Shown here: positions 1-7,070 of the stretch, in pieces
Layout: every line of letters begins with the position of its first letter
Numbering within the stretch: the stretch's first letter is position 1
Assembly: GCA_023143455.1 (NCBI GenBank)
Contig: JAGLHT010000022.1
Span: 1 to 34,013 of the forward strand
DNA from: Desulfobacterales bacterium
GTDB taxonomy: Bacteria; Desulfobacterota; Desulfobacteria; Desulfobacterales; Desulfobacteraceae
Reading direction: 5' to 3'
DNA length: 34,013 bases
Translations under genes and position numbers: made by a program
Notes under the pieces: generated by a model
Database searches by the model: none
The model's input: only the letters and a program-made list of their open reading frames with translations
What the model was told of the DNA's origin: nothing

Positions 1-30
1 TTGCCAACAGTTTTAATTGCACCCTATAGT

Positions 31-98
31 AATTGAATTGAATCTTTCCATGATATATAGGTGATAGATGGAAAGTTTTCTATCTACCAACAATGTTA
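31..98. repeat. 68-bp dispersed repeat, copy 1
   Basis: This 68-bp segment recurs in direct orientation at 32677-32744 with 62 of 68 positions identical and no gaps. It carries an internal dyad, TTTCCAT at 45-51 facing ATGGAAA at 68-74, around a 16-nt centre that is unchanged except for its last base. It ends 37 nt before the start of the 62-aa ORF. The other copy also lies just upstream of an accessory gene, so it may be a shared promoter, leader or operator. A small mobile repeat is the alternative. Function is unknown. Confidence 0.85.
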
Positions 99-135
99 GC
101 ACACCACTCTAAAACTCTAGCCAAGAGAGGCGCAA

Positions 136-324
136 ATGCCAGATGCACAAAAATACTCCATAACACTACGACCTATCGGAACAAGTCTTGGAGATATTAC
201 ACTTGAAGTTTCAGCCATAGATCCACCAAAAGCCCTCGCAATTGCAATAGATAATGCGCGGGAAAAATATCCGGAACTTAAAAGCACCACATTCAATCGG
301 TTTGAGATTGATTTAACCTCTTAG
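136..324 (+). CDS. Orphan 62-aa protein
   Basis: I do not recognise this protein. It is 62 aa, soluble, with no signal peptide, membrane segment or cysteine. The N-terminal half is beta-like (alternating hydrophobics in YSITLRPIG and DITLEVSA). A helix-like stretch follows, rich in Ala and Lys (PKALAIAIDNAREKYPE), so a small alpha/beta fold is plausible. GAGAGG sits 7 nt before the ATG as a good ribosome-binding site. It stands alone, downstream of a 68-bp repeat whose other copy precedes a defence-type gene remnant. That context suggests an accessory role, but nothing in the sequence gives a function. Confidence 0.55.
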   Translation: MPDAQKYSITLRPIGTSLGDITLEVSAIDPPKALAIAIDNAREKYPELKSTTFNRFEIDLTS

Positions 325-667
325 GTAAATCAGTCGCAAAATTATAGAGAGCTTCTTCTATCGTTTTTCCACAAGAACCAAAACAGACATGAGCATGGTC
401 AATATTCCATAGACATACGTCCCAAAGTAGCATTAAATTTTAAGTTCATCTTCCACTGAGTCCAAACGTTATCAAATATTATATATTTAGTTGAAAATAT
501 GCTTTCTCGAACTCAAGGATAATTATCCATGTATGAAGCATTCAGAAACTGAAATTGTTAAGGATACCAAAAATATACGTCACCAGAATTTTGTTGAAAA
601 ATGATTTTAAAAAATGCAATATTATTATTAACGCATGGAAGGAACAAAGAGAATAAGGGAGAACCAT
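325..667. other. Gap without a convincing gene
   Basis: About 340 nt lie between the 62-aa ORF and the tautomerase. I see only short ORFs: a 23-codon plus-strand ORF at 533-604, and a 46-codon minus-strand ORF at 293-433 that overlaps the 62-aa gene. Neither has a ribosome-binding site or a recognisable family. The base composition and broken short frames look like decayed sequence. No clear terminator or promoter was found. Confidence 0.5.
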
Positions 668-958
668 ATGCCGCACATAATTGTTAAGCTCTATCCTGGA
701 AGATCAGAACAGCAAAAGGTAGAACTTACCAAGAAAATAGTGAAAAATGTTGTTGAAATTGCAGAATGCAAAGAGACGTCTGTTTCAGTAGTATTTGAAG
801 AAATCGAACCGATTGACTGGGTTGAAAAGGTTTATAAGCCAGATATAATTGATTCCCAGGGAGTATTTTATAAAAAACCGGGATATGATCCTTTTTTATC
901 GAAACAGGATAAGAAAGAAAAGAACTATTGCAATCAGAAGGGTTTTGTAAATTGGTGA
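668..958 (+). CDS. PptA-like 4-oxalocrotonate tautomerase family protein
   Basis: This 96-aa protein belongs to the tautomerase superfamily, whose members use the N-terminal proline, exposed after removal of Met, as catalytic base. The ATG at 668 gives the sequence start MPHIIVKLYPG and has GGGAG 6 nt upstream. An upstream in-frame ATG at 635 would bury the proline and was rejected. The pattern PHI-x-VKLYPGR-x-EQQK followed by a KKPGY motif near residue 75 resembles E. coli PptA. A C-terminal extension of about 20 residues, rich in Lys, is unusual. The physiological substrate of PptA-type proteins is not established. The gene stands alone in an accessory-looking region. Confidence 0.8.
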   Translation: MPHIIVKLYPGRSEQQKVELTKKIVKNVVEIAECKETSVSVVFEEIEPIDWVEKVYKPDIIDSQGVFYKKPGYDPFLSKQDKKEKNYCNQKGFVNW

Positions 959-1031
959 AACAAAATAAGGGATTATGTCTCGTAACATCATATTTGCTAC
1001 ACGTCATGCTTATGATTAATTATCCCTGTTC

Positions 1032-1059
1032 TTGACAATTCAAATCTTGGCTGTATTAC
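1032..1059 (+). promoter_or_regulatory. Candidate sigma70 promoter ahead of a long stem
   Basis: TTGACA at 1032-1037 and TATTAC at 1054-1059 are separated by 16 bp. The expected start is near 1066, three bases before the 24-bp stem at 1069-1164. No coding sequence follows within 200 nt, so a structured non-coding transcript or a long hisI leader is possible. The -35 is consensus and the -10 is fair. Confidence 0.4.
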
Positions 1060-1068
1060 AGGCAACTA

Positions 1069-1164
1069 ATGCTGTGTCTGATTGTCTTTTCTGGAGCATT
1101 CGGTTGTCATTTTTGTTTTTTAAAATGTTCAAACGGTGGAAGAAAAGACAATCAGATGCAGCAT
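1069..1164 (+). ncRNA. Candidate structured RNA with a 24-bp stem
   Basis: The arms 1069-1092 and 1141-1164 are inverted repeats matching at 22 of 24 positions. The two remaining positions form U-G and G-U wobble pairs in RNA, so the whole 24-bp stem would pair without interruption. The 48-nt loop can form a small inner hairpin (CATTTT 1108-1113 with AAAATG 1122-1127). A promoter-like sequence ends ten bases upstream. There is no T-run after the stem, so it is not a classical terminator. It could instead be a small inverted-repeat element. Homologues are not known to me. Confidence 0.4.
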
Positions 1165-1315
1165 GGGTCAAACCAATGCATCAAAAAATATTATGTGGAA
1201 ACTAAGATTTCTTATAGCAAATATTCAGCGCAATAAAAAAATTAATTGACAAAATTTATTAAAAAAGTTAATTATACAGGTTTTAACTCATTGGAATTTA
1301 AAGGAGATTTTAACA

Positions 1316-1717
1316 ATGGTACAGCCTGAAACACAATCAGAGTCTCAACCTGATTTTAATAAGGGCAAAGGGCTTGTTCCTATTATTGTCCAGGAATATG
1401 GGACAAACGAAGTCTTAATGCTTGCATATATGAACCAAGAAGCTTTTGAAGAAACTATTCGGTCAGGCAAAGCAACCTACTTTAGCAGATCAAGGGAGAA
1501 ACTCTGGAAAAAAGGAGAAACTTCAGGTAATATGCAAGATATTAAAGAAATAAGACTTGACTGTGACAATGATACAATCCTTATAAAAGTTGAACAGAAA
1601 GGCGGGGCTGCTTGCCATTTAGGATTTAAAAGTTGTTTTTTTAAAAAAGCAGATAATAAAGGATCATTCAAAATTGTTGAAAAGAGAATATTCAATCCTG
1701 ATGAGGTGTATAAATAA
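1316..1717 (+). CDS. hisI: Phosphoribosyl-AMP cyclohydrolase
   Basis: HisI opens the purine ring of phosphoribosyl-AMP, the third step of histidine synthesis, in the cytoplasm. The protein is 133 aa, the usual length for a stand-alone HisI without the HisE domain. The metal-binding motif [10 protein letters not shown] (about residues 81-90) and the Cys motif [14 protein letters not shown] (about 97-110) are both present, including the zinc-ligand cysteines. A short Gln/Ser-rich N-terminus precedes the KGLVPIIVQ start of the fold. AAAGGAG stands before the ATG. Its stop overlaps the hisG start (TAATG), indicating translational coupling. It is the first gene of a run reaching era. Confidence 0.96.
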   Translation: MVQPETQSESQPDFNKGKGLVPIIVQEYGTNEVLMLAYMNQEAFEETIRSGKATYFSRSREKLWKKGETSGNMQDIKEIRLDCDNDTILIKVEQKGGAACHLGFKSCFFKKADNKGSFKIVEKRIFNPDEVYK

Positions 1718-2592
1718 TGGAAAAAATACTTAAACTTGGAATACCAAAGGGAAGCCTTCAAAATGCTACCATCGACCTTTTTAAGCGCTCAGGCTGGAAA
1801 ATAAATGTAAATGGAAGAAGTTACTTTCCTGACATTAATGATGATTCTATTGAGTGTGCCCTGTGCAGGGCTCAGGAAATGTCTATTAATGTTGAAAGCG
1901 GCGTAATTGATGCCGGCCTTACAGGAAAAGACTGGATAGCTGAACATGGATCTGATGTCCATGTTGTATGTGACCTCATATATTCAAAAACAAGTGCCCG
2001 ACCAGCAAGATGGGTAGTCGCTGTTGCCGGGGACTCTCCAATGAATGCAATAAAAGATCTCGAAGGCAAAACAATCTCCACTGAACTTGTAAAATTTACA
2101 AAAAGATTTTTTAAAAATAAAGGCATTAATGTAAATATTAAATTTTCCTGGGGCGCAACCGAGGCAAAAATAGTTTCAGGGCTTGCTGATGCAATTGTGG
2201 AAATTACGGAAACAGAAAGCACCATAAAAGCACATAATCTAAAAGTAATACATGAAATAATGCAGACCAATACTCAGCTAATTGCCAATAAGCAAGCATG
2301 GAAAAATCCAAAAAAAAGAGAGAAGATCGAACAAATTGCCATGCTCCTGAAAGGCGCACTTGTTGCAGAAAAACTTGTTATGATCAAAATGAATATCCCT
2401 GAAAATCTTTTAGATAAAATCATAAAGCTCCTTCCAAGTTTAAATGCTCCAACAATCGCATCTTTATACAAATCAAGCTATTATTCTGTTGAAACTGTAG
2501 TAGACTCAAATACTGTAAGGAGCCTTATACCAGAACTTTTAAAAGAAGGGGCTGAAGGAATAATTGAATATTCGCTAAATAAGGTTTTATAA
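1717..2592 (+). CDS. hisG: ATP phosphoribosyltransferase, long form
   Basis: HisG joins ATP and PRPP in the committed step of histidine synthesis. At 291 aa this is the long form, which carries a C-terminal regulatory domain for histidine feedback (about residues 215-291, from GALVAEKLVMIKMN onward) and needs no HisZ partner. N-terminal features include LGIPKGSLQ, SGVIDAGLTGKDW and the PRPP-loop region LADAIVEITETEST. The gene overlaps hisI by one base and the next gene by one base (TAATG), so the three are translated as one operon. Other his genes are not in this window. Confidence 0.96.
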   Translation: MEKILKLGIPKGSLQNATIDLFKRSGWKINVNGRSYFPDINDDSIECALCRAQEMSINVESGVIDAGLTGKDWIAEHGSDVHVVCDLIYSKTSARPARWVVAVAGDSPMNAIKDLEGKTISTELVKFTKRFFKNKGINVNIKFSWGATEAKIVSGLADAIVEITETESTIKAHNLKVIHEIMQTNTQLIANKQAWKNPKKREKIEQIAMLLKGALVAEKLVMIKMNIPENLLDKIIKLLPSLNAPTIASLYKSSYYSVETVVDSNTVRSLIPELLKEGAEGIIEYSLNKVL

Positions 2593-3758
2593 TGGACAAT
2601 ATCCAAGTTGCAAAAAGATGTGAATCCATAACTCCGTTTATGGTTATGGAGATTATGGAAAAAATTTATAAAATGGAATCTGATGGTATAGATGTTATCC
2701 ATTTAGAAATTGGTGAGCCTGATTTTAATACACCTGCTTGTATTAAAGATGCAACAATACAGGCCTTTAATGATAATGAAACAAGCTACACTCATAGCCT
2801 TGGAGATATCAGGCTCAGAGAGGCGATTTCTCAATGGCATAAAGATAAATATAATACTATTGTAAACCCTGACAATATTCTTGTAACCTCGGGAACATCT
2901 CCTGCAATGCTTCTGCTTTTTTCTGTTCTTGTAAATCCAGGAGATGAGGTTATTATTTCAGACCCCCATTATGCATGTTATCCAAATTTTATAAAATTTT
3001 CAGGAGCCATACCTGTTACTGTGCCTGTATATGAAAATGAAGGTTTTCAATACACCCCTGATGCAATAAAAGCAAAAATTACTCCAAAAACAAAAGCAAT
3101 ATTGATAAACTCTCCTTCCAACCCCACTGGTAATATAATGTCAAAAAAGAGAATGGAAGAAATTTCTACCCTTGCGGGAAAAGAAGGTATTTATATTATT
3201 TCTGATGAGATTTATCATGGTCTTGTATATGAAGGGATAGAACATTCAATACTTGAATGTACCGAGAATGCTTTTGTTTTTAATGGCTTTTCAAAACTGT
3301 TTGCAATGACTGGTTTGAGATTAGGTTATCTTATAGCCCCGAAAAAATTTATGCGCTCCTTACAAATACTCCACCAGAATTTTTTTATCTGTGCCAATGC
3401 AACAATTCAAATTGCGGGGACAAAAGCACTAAAACATGCTGACAAAGAAACAAGTCACATGAATGAAAGATACAATGAACGAAGAATATATATGATAGAA
3501 AGACTTAAAAAAATGGACCTTGGTATCAAAGTTGAACCGACCGGAGCTTTTTATATCTTTGTCAATATAAAGCATTTCTCGACTGATTCATTTGGTTTTG
3601 CAATTGATATTCTTAACAAAGCACATGTTGGAGTAACTCCTGGTATTGGTTTTGGAGCTAATGGAGAAGGATACTTAAGGTTGTCCTATGCAAACTCCCT
3701 TGATAACATTAAAACAGGACTTGATCGTTTGGAGGATTATTTTAATAATATAAAATGA
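2592..3758 (+). CDS. Class I/II PLP-dependent aminotransferase
   Basis: This 388-aa fold-type I aminotransferase resembles the aspartate aminotransferase group (AAT subgroup I-gamma). Visible landmarks are IGEPDF at 40-45, Asn177 in SPSNPTG, Asp205 in SDEIY, the PLP lysine Lys235 in FSKLFAMTGLRLGY, and Arg363 in YLRLSYANS, which binds the substrate alpha-carboxylate. It overlaps hisG by one base and engB by four. Because it sits directly behind hisI-hisG it may supply the histidinol-phosphate aminotransferase step, but HisC proteins usually form a different subgroup. Aspartate or another amino acid is equally possible. The exact substrate cannot be read from sequence. Confidence 0.9.
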   Translation: MDNIQVAKRCESITPFMVMEIMEKIYKMESDGIDVIHLEIGEPDFNTPACIKDATIQAFNDNETSYTHSLGDIRLREAISQWHKDKYNTIVNPDNILVTSGTSPAMLLLFSVLVNPGDEVIISDPHYACYPNFIKFSGAIPVTVPVYENEGFQYTPDAIKAKITPKTKAILINSPSNPTGNIMSKKRMEEISTLAGKEGIYIISDEIYHGLVYEGIEHSILECTENAFVFNGFSKLFAMTGLRLGYLIAPKKFMRSLQILHQNFFICANATIQIAGTKALKHADKETSHMNERYNERRIYMIERLKKMDLGIKVEPTGAFYIFVNIKHFSTDSFGFAIDILNKAHVGVTPGIGFGANGEGYLRLSYANSLDNIKTGLDRLEDYFNNIK

Positions 3759-4345
3759 TTATTAAAAACTCTGAATTTATTACAAGTGCTGTAAAACCAT
3801 CACAATACACTGAACCAGATTATCCTGAAATCGCTTTTGCTGGCAGGTCAAATGTTGGAAAATCATCCCTTATTAACACACTTGTTAATAGAAAAAAGCT
3901 TGTTAAAACAAGCTCTAAGCCAGGACTTACTCAGCTTATCAACTTTTTTTTAATCAATGGGGATACTTCTTTTGTTGATCTTCCGGGTTATGGATATGCA
4001 AAAGTATCAAGAAAAATTAGTCAAACCTGGGGGCAAATGATAGAAACTTATCTCAGCACACGCCAAAATTTGCTAGGGCTTGTGCTATTAATTGATATAA
4101 GAAGAGGTCCTGAAAAAGAAGAATTTGAATTTATAAACTGGCTTATGAAGACAGGAATTGAAATTATTATTGTTTTTACAAAAGCTGATAAACTCTCAAA
4201 ACCCAAACAACAAAAAGCCCTTGCGCCATCGTTAAAAAAATTAAACCTTCAAAAAGAAGATATTATCCTTTTTTCAGCAAAATCACGGCTTGGCAAAGAT
4301 CAATTATTAAAAAAAATAGAAGACGTAATAAACTATGATGAATAA
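3755..4345 (+). CDS. engB: Ribosome biogenesis GTPase EngB/YsxC
   Basis: This 196-aa GTPase of the EngB (YihA/YsxC) family acts in assembly of the large ribosomal subunit. The P-loop GRSNVGKS is at 30-37, G3 is in DLPGYGYAKVS, and the guanine-recognition motif TKADK follows near residue 147, in the normal order. It overlaps the preceding aminotransferase by four bases (ATGA) and the following era by eleven. The overlaps make a single transcript likely and place two ribosome-assembly GTPases together. Confidence 0.95.
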   Translation: MIIKNSEFITSAVKPSQYTEPDYPEIAFAGRSNVGKSSLINTLVNRKKLVKTSSKPGLTQLINFFLINGDTSFVDLPGYGYAKVSRKISQTWGQMIETYLSTRQNLLGLVLLIDIRRGPEKEEFEFINWLMKTGIEIIIVFTKADKLSKPKQQKALAPSLKKLNLQKEDIILFSAKSRLGKDQLLKKIEDVINYDE

Positions 4346-5231
4346 TCCAGAAAATTTTAAATGCGGTTTTGTTGCAATTATTGGTGCGCCAAATGCCGGA
4401 AAATCCACGCTGCTTAACAAAATTTTAGGTCAAAAAATTGCAATCACCTCAAAAAAGCCCCAGACCACAAGAAATAAGATTTTAGGGATTGCAAACAACC
4501 CAAGTTCCCAAATTATCTTTCTTGACACACCAGGTATTCATAAAGCAACAAGCCTGTTGAACAGAAAAATTGTAGCCCAGGCAGTTCAGGCTGTAAAGGA
4601 TGTTGATTTAATTATTTTTATGAAGGATGTATGCTCTAAAAAGAACAAAGAAGCTGAAGAGATGATCACAAAGCAACTCTTCATAGAAAAAAAAGATGTA
4701 ATTTTAGTATTAAATAAAATTGACCTTATTAAAAAAGCAGATCTTTTACCAGTTATTGAACAATCACGAGAACTATTTAATTTTAAAACTATCATTCCTG
4801 TTTCTGCAAAAAAAGGACTTCAAATTGATGAACTTCTTATAGAAACTGAAAAAATTCTGCCCGTAGGTCCTCAACTTTTCCCAAAAAATGTATTTACAGA
4901 TGTTTCCGAGCGATTTCTTGTACAAGAGCTTATTCGTGAAAAAATTTTTAGATTTACCGGAATGGAAATCCCCTATTCAACTGCTGTCACGATTGATGAG
5001 TTCAATATTAAAAAAAAACTGATCCATATTCACGCTACAATTCATGTAAATCGTAATTCCCAGAAAGGTATCATTTTGGGGAAAAAAGGTGCGATGATAA
5101 GAAAAATAGGTGAAAAAGCGCGAATTGACATTGAAACAATGACAGGCTCAAAAATCTTTCTTGAACTTTTTGTAAGAGTAACAAAAGATTGGATGAGGAA
5201 CGAAAGACACCTGAGCGAATTTGGCTATTAA
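4335..5231 (+). CDS. era: GTPase Era
   Basis: Era binds the 3' end of 16S rRNA and checks small-subunit maturation. At 298 aa it has the family length. The GTPase domain shows GAPNAGKS at 18-25, DTPGIHK at 64-70 and NKID at 127-130. The C-terminal KH RNA-binding domain shows GKKGAMIRKIGEKAR, followed by the usual LFVRV strand. Two adjacent ATGs (4335 and 4338) could start it. Both lie inside the engB end, consistent with coupled translation. Confidence 0.96.
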   Translation: MMNNPENFKCGFVAIIGAPNAGKSTLLNKILGQKIAITSKKPQTTRNKILGIANNPSSQIIFLDTPGIHKATSLLNRKIVAQAVQAVKDVDLIIFMKDVCSKKNKEAEEMITKQLFIEKKDVILVLNKIDLIKKADLLPVIEQSRELFNFKTIIPVSAKKGLQIDELLIETEKILPVGPQLFPKNVFTDVSERFLVQELIREKIFRFTGMEIPYSTAVTIDEFNIKKKLIHIHATIHVNRNSQKGIILGKKGAMIRKIGEKARIDIETMTGSKIFLELFVRVTKDWMRNERHLSEFGY

Positions 5232-5257
5232 AACAGCTCCACAAACAATAGGTAGTT

Positions 5258-5572
5258 ATGAATAATTTTGATTTTTTTGAAGACGAGGCTTCCTTTAAAA
5301 AAGAAAAACAAAAAGCAAGGGTGCTTAGAAACAGTCAATGGTGGAAGAGAAAACGCTCCTCAGGCATCTGTTACTACTGCAATAATAAGTTTGTTCCAAA
5401 AGAGCTTACAATGGATCATGTTATTCCAATTTCCCGGGGTGGTAAAACTGAAAAATCTAATGTAGCGCCATGTTGCAAAGAGTGTAATACAAAAAAAATG
5501 CAACTTCTACCGATAGAGTGGGAAGAATATATGAGCTCACTCTCTAAAAACAAAAACAGCGACAAACAATAG
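5258..5572 (+). CDS. Small HNH endonuclease domain protein
   Basis: This is a 104-aa protein with an HNH nuclease fold. The zinc-ligand pairs are Cys38/Cys41 and Cys73/Cys76, the catalytic core is MDHVIP with His54, and Asn68 and Asn77 complete the H-N-N set. The N-terminal 30 residues are charged and helical. It follows era by 26 nt on the same strand, so it may be co-transcribed. Stand-alone HNH proteins of this size occur widely in chromosomes, and their cellular target is generally unknown. No phage genes are nearby. Confidence 0.85.
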   Translation: MNNFDFFEDEASFKKEKQKARVLRNSQWWKRKRSSGICYYCNNKFVPKELTMDHVIPISRGGKTEKSNVAPCCKECNTKKMQLLPIEWEEYMSSLSKNKNSDKQ

Positions 5573-5618
5573 CTACTGCTATAGTGCCTGCCGCTGTTAT
5601 TATTAAAACTATTACAAA

Positions 5619-6371
5619 CTACTTTTTAGTGCAAAGCCTGTGAATTGTTTGGGCATGCCACTCACCACGTCCAGAAAAAGTAGGTTGTCCAAGTGATATC
5701 AGCTGAGTTGCAACATCATCATAAGTTGCACCTTTTTCACGCATACCATAAATTATATCCATGATTGCTTCACGACTCAAAAGCTTACTATCAGGTGCTT
5801 TTGCTGCAACAACACCAACAACTGTATCATCGCCTTTTCTTCTTTTTAAGATTTTTCTTTCCTGTACAACCGGCTCTTCCTTTTTAGCTTTAGGTTTAGC
5901 CTGTTTTTTAACTGGCTTAGCGACCCGAGGAGCAGGAGCTGGTTCAACATATACTTCTTCTTTTTCAAAGGATTCTTCAGGATAGCCATCAGTAACAAAA
6001 TTTAAGTATCCAACTATTTCTTCAATTGCACCAGCTTGACGTTCAAGAGTGTCATTAGCTTTTTCCTGAACTGTAATAAGATATTCCTGATTTTTTGCAA
6101 GCACATCAACAAGAGAAGAAAGATTATCTACAGCATCGGCAAGCAAAGACATTGCAGGATCACTCTGTTGGATTGGCATTTCTTCAACTTCGTGCTTCCG
6201 GGTATGAGTTCCAACATTTCTTGGGTTCCTGCCACCACTGCCAAAAGGTTGGTATCGGGGTTGCTGAGATTGAGCGGCATAATGATAAGATGTATCAAAA
6301 TTTTTTCGCTTTTTACCTGAACGTTGTTTGTCTGCCTGAGCTGATCGCAGGTTCTTTAAAAAATCATTCAT
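5619..6371 (-). CDS. Hypothetical protein with recombinase-like C-terminal helical domain
   Basis: This 250-aa protein has a basic, Gln/Arg-rich N-terminus (residues 1-60), a helical middle (about 70-125) and a low-complexity linker of Pro, Lys and Glu (about 135-170). The C-terminal domain is about 45 aa. It has the spacing GATYDDVATQLISLG then PTFSGRGEWHAQTIHRL. That matches the helical accessory domain of large serine recombinases (G-x-TY-x-x-IA-x-x-LN-x-x-G, PT, G-x-W-x-x-x-T). The catalytic recombinase domain is absent, so it is not an integrase. DNA binding, perhaps nucleoid-associated, is an inference. It is convergent with the HNH gene and has its own promoter. Confidence 0.8.
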   Translation of the reverse strand: MNDFLKNLRSAQADKQRSGKKRKNFDTSYHYAAQSQQPRYQPFGSGGRNPRNVGTHTRKHEVEEMPIQQSDPAMSLLADAVDNLSSLVDVLAKNQEYLITVQEKANDTLERQAGAIEEIVGYLNFVTDGYPEESFEKEEVYVEPAPAPRVAKPVKKQAKPKAKKEEPVVQERKILKRRKGDDTVVGVVAAKAPDSKLLSREAIMDIIYGMREKGATYDDVATQLISLGQPTFSGRGEWHAQTIHRLCTKK

Positions 6372-6475
6372 AGATTTTTTCTCCTTATAATTTAGATATA
6401 CTAATAAATAATTATTATTATTGTTATTTTATCATTCTGTTCAAATTTATATATTCGCTTAATAAAATTTACCTA

Positions 6476-6504
6476 TTTATCTTAAAAATTTGAATGTTTG
6501 TCAA
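6476..6504 (-). promoter_or_regulatory. Candidate promoter of the 250-aa gene
   Basis: On the minus strand TTGACA (6504-6499) and GATAAA (6481-6476) are separated by 17 bp. The expected start is near 6469, giving a leader of about 100 nt to the ATG at 6371. AAGGAG stands before that ATG. Only the -10 departs from consensus, at its first and last bases. Confidence 0.5.
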
Positions 6505-6589
6505 GCCTTTTTTACGATTTTTTTATATATATTTTTTATTTTGATGAGAAAGTACAATTTTCGCTGTAAATTAAAAAAACAAAAAACTA

Positions 6590-6618
6590 TTGAAACCCTT
6601 TCCGGGTTGTGGTATACA
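6590..6618 (+). promoter_or_regulatory. Candidate queF promoter
   Basis: TTGAAA at 6590-6595 and TATACA at 6613-6618 have an optimal 17-bp spacer. Transcription would start near 6625, leaving a leader of about 38 nt before the queF ATG at 6663, too short for a riboswitch. AAGGA at 6650-6654 is the ribosome-binding site. Confidence 0.6.
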
Positions 6619-6662
6619 TCATTTAGTAAAAAAAAATAATTGGTCTATAAGGATATAAAATA

Positions 6663-7070
6663 ATGAAATCAAGCCATGAATACGAAATTAATTACACAAT
6701 AAAAGAACCTGATACCATAAAAAAAGAAATTCTTGATCCAATCGACTACACGTATGCATCAAAAAGGAGTATCGACATCACAATAAGCCAACCGGAATAC
6801 TCCTCTGTCTGCCCAATGACAGGCCTTCCAGACAACGGATGCATCATAATAAAATACCGACCTGACAAAAAAATAATTGAACTTAAATCTTTAAAATTTT
6901 ACCTTCTTCAATACAGAAATGTTGGCATATTTTATGAGCATGTTGTAAATAGAATTTTAGACGACCTTGTTGAAGTCGTAAACCCTTTGAAAATGGAAGT
7001 TATTGGCGAATTCACACCACGAGGCGGAATAAGCTCCAAAGCATCGGCATCTTATGAAAGAACAGAATAA
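6663..7070 (+). CDS. queF: NADPH-dependent preQ0 reductase
   Basis: QueF reduces 7-cyano-7-deazaguanine to preQ1, the last free-base step of queuosine synthesis. It is a 135-aa unimodular QueF. The nucleophile Cys50 and proton donor Asp57 lie in SVCPMTGLPD. The NADPH-binding signature is ELKSLKFYLLQYRN, Glu92 of the substrate pocket follows, and the C-terminus carries TPRGGI. It has its own promoter and stands apart from other que genes. Its 3' end overlaps the convergent dusB by 19 bp, placing two tRNA-modification genes tail to tail. Confidence 0.95.
   Translation: MKSSHEYEINYTIKEPDTIKKEILDPIDYTYASKRSIDITISQPEYSSVCPMTGLPDNGCIIIKYRPDKKIIELKSLKFYLLQYRNVGIFYEHVVNRILDDLVEVVNPLKMEVIGEFTPRGGISSKASASYERTE

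Larger units (their letters stand above)
959..1315. other. Non-coding gap before the his genes
   Basis: This 357-nt stretch holds no ORF I would support. It contains the promoter-like sequence and stem described at 1032-1164, then an AT-rich segment leading to hisI. TTGACA at 1246-1251 with TATACA at 1273-1278 has a 21-bp spacer, too long for a good sigma70 promoter. AAAGGAG lies about 10 nt before the hisI ATG. Confidence 0.6.

Noticed and set aside
293-433. 46-codon minus-strand ORF overlapping the end of the 62-aa gene
   Set aside because: It has no ribosome-binding site and no recognisable family, and it overlaps a better-supported ORF.
533-604. 23-codon plus-strand ORF
   Set aside because: Too short, no family resemblance and no supporting ribosome-binding site.
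635-667. Upstream ATG for the tautomerase
   Set aside because: It would place 11 residues before the catalytic proline; the ATG at 668 has the better ribosome-binding site and exposes Pro1.
6593-6608. Hairpin AACCC/GGGTT upstream of queF as a preQ1 riboswitch
   Set aside because: It lies inside the 17-bp spacer of the queF promoter, so it would not be transcribed, and the preQ1-I loop sequence is absent.
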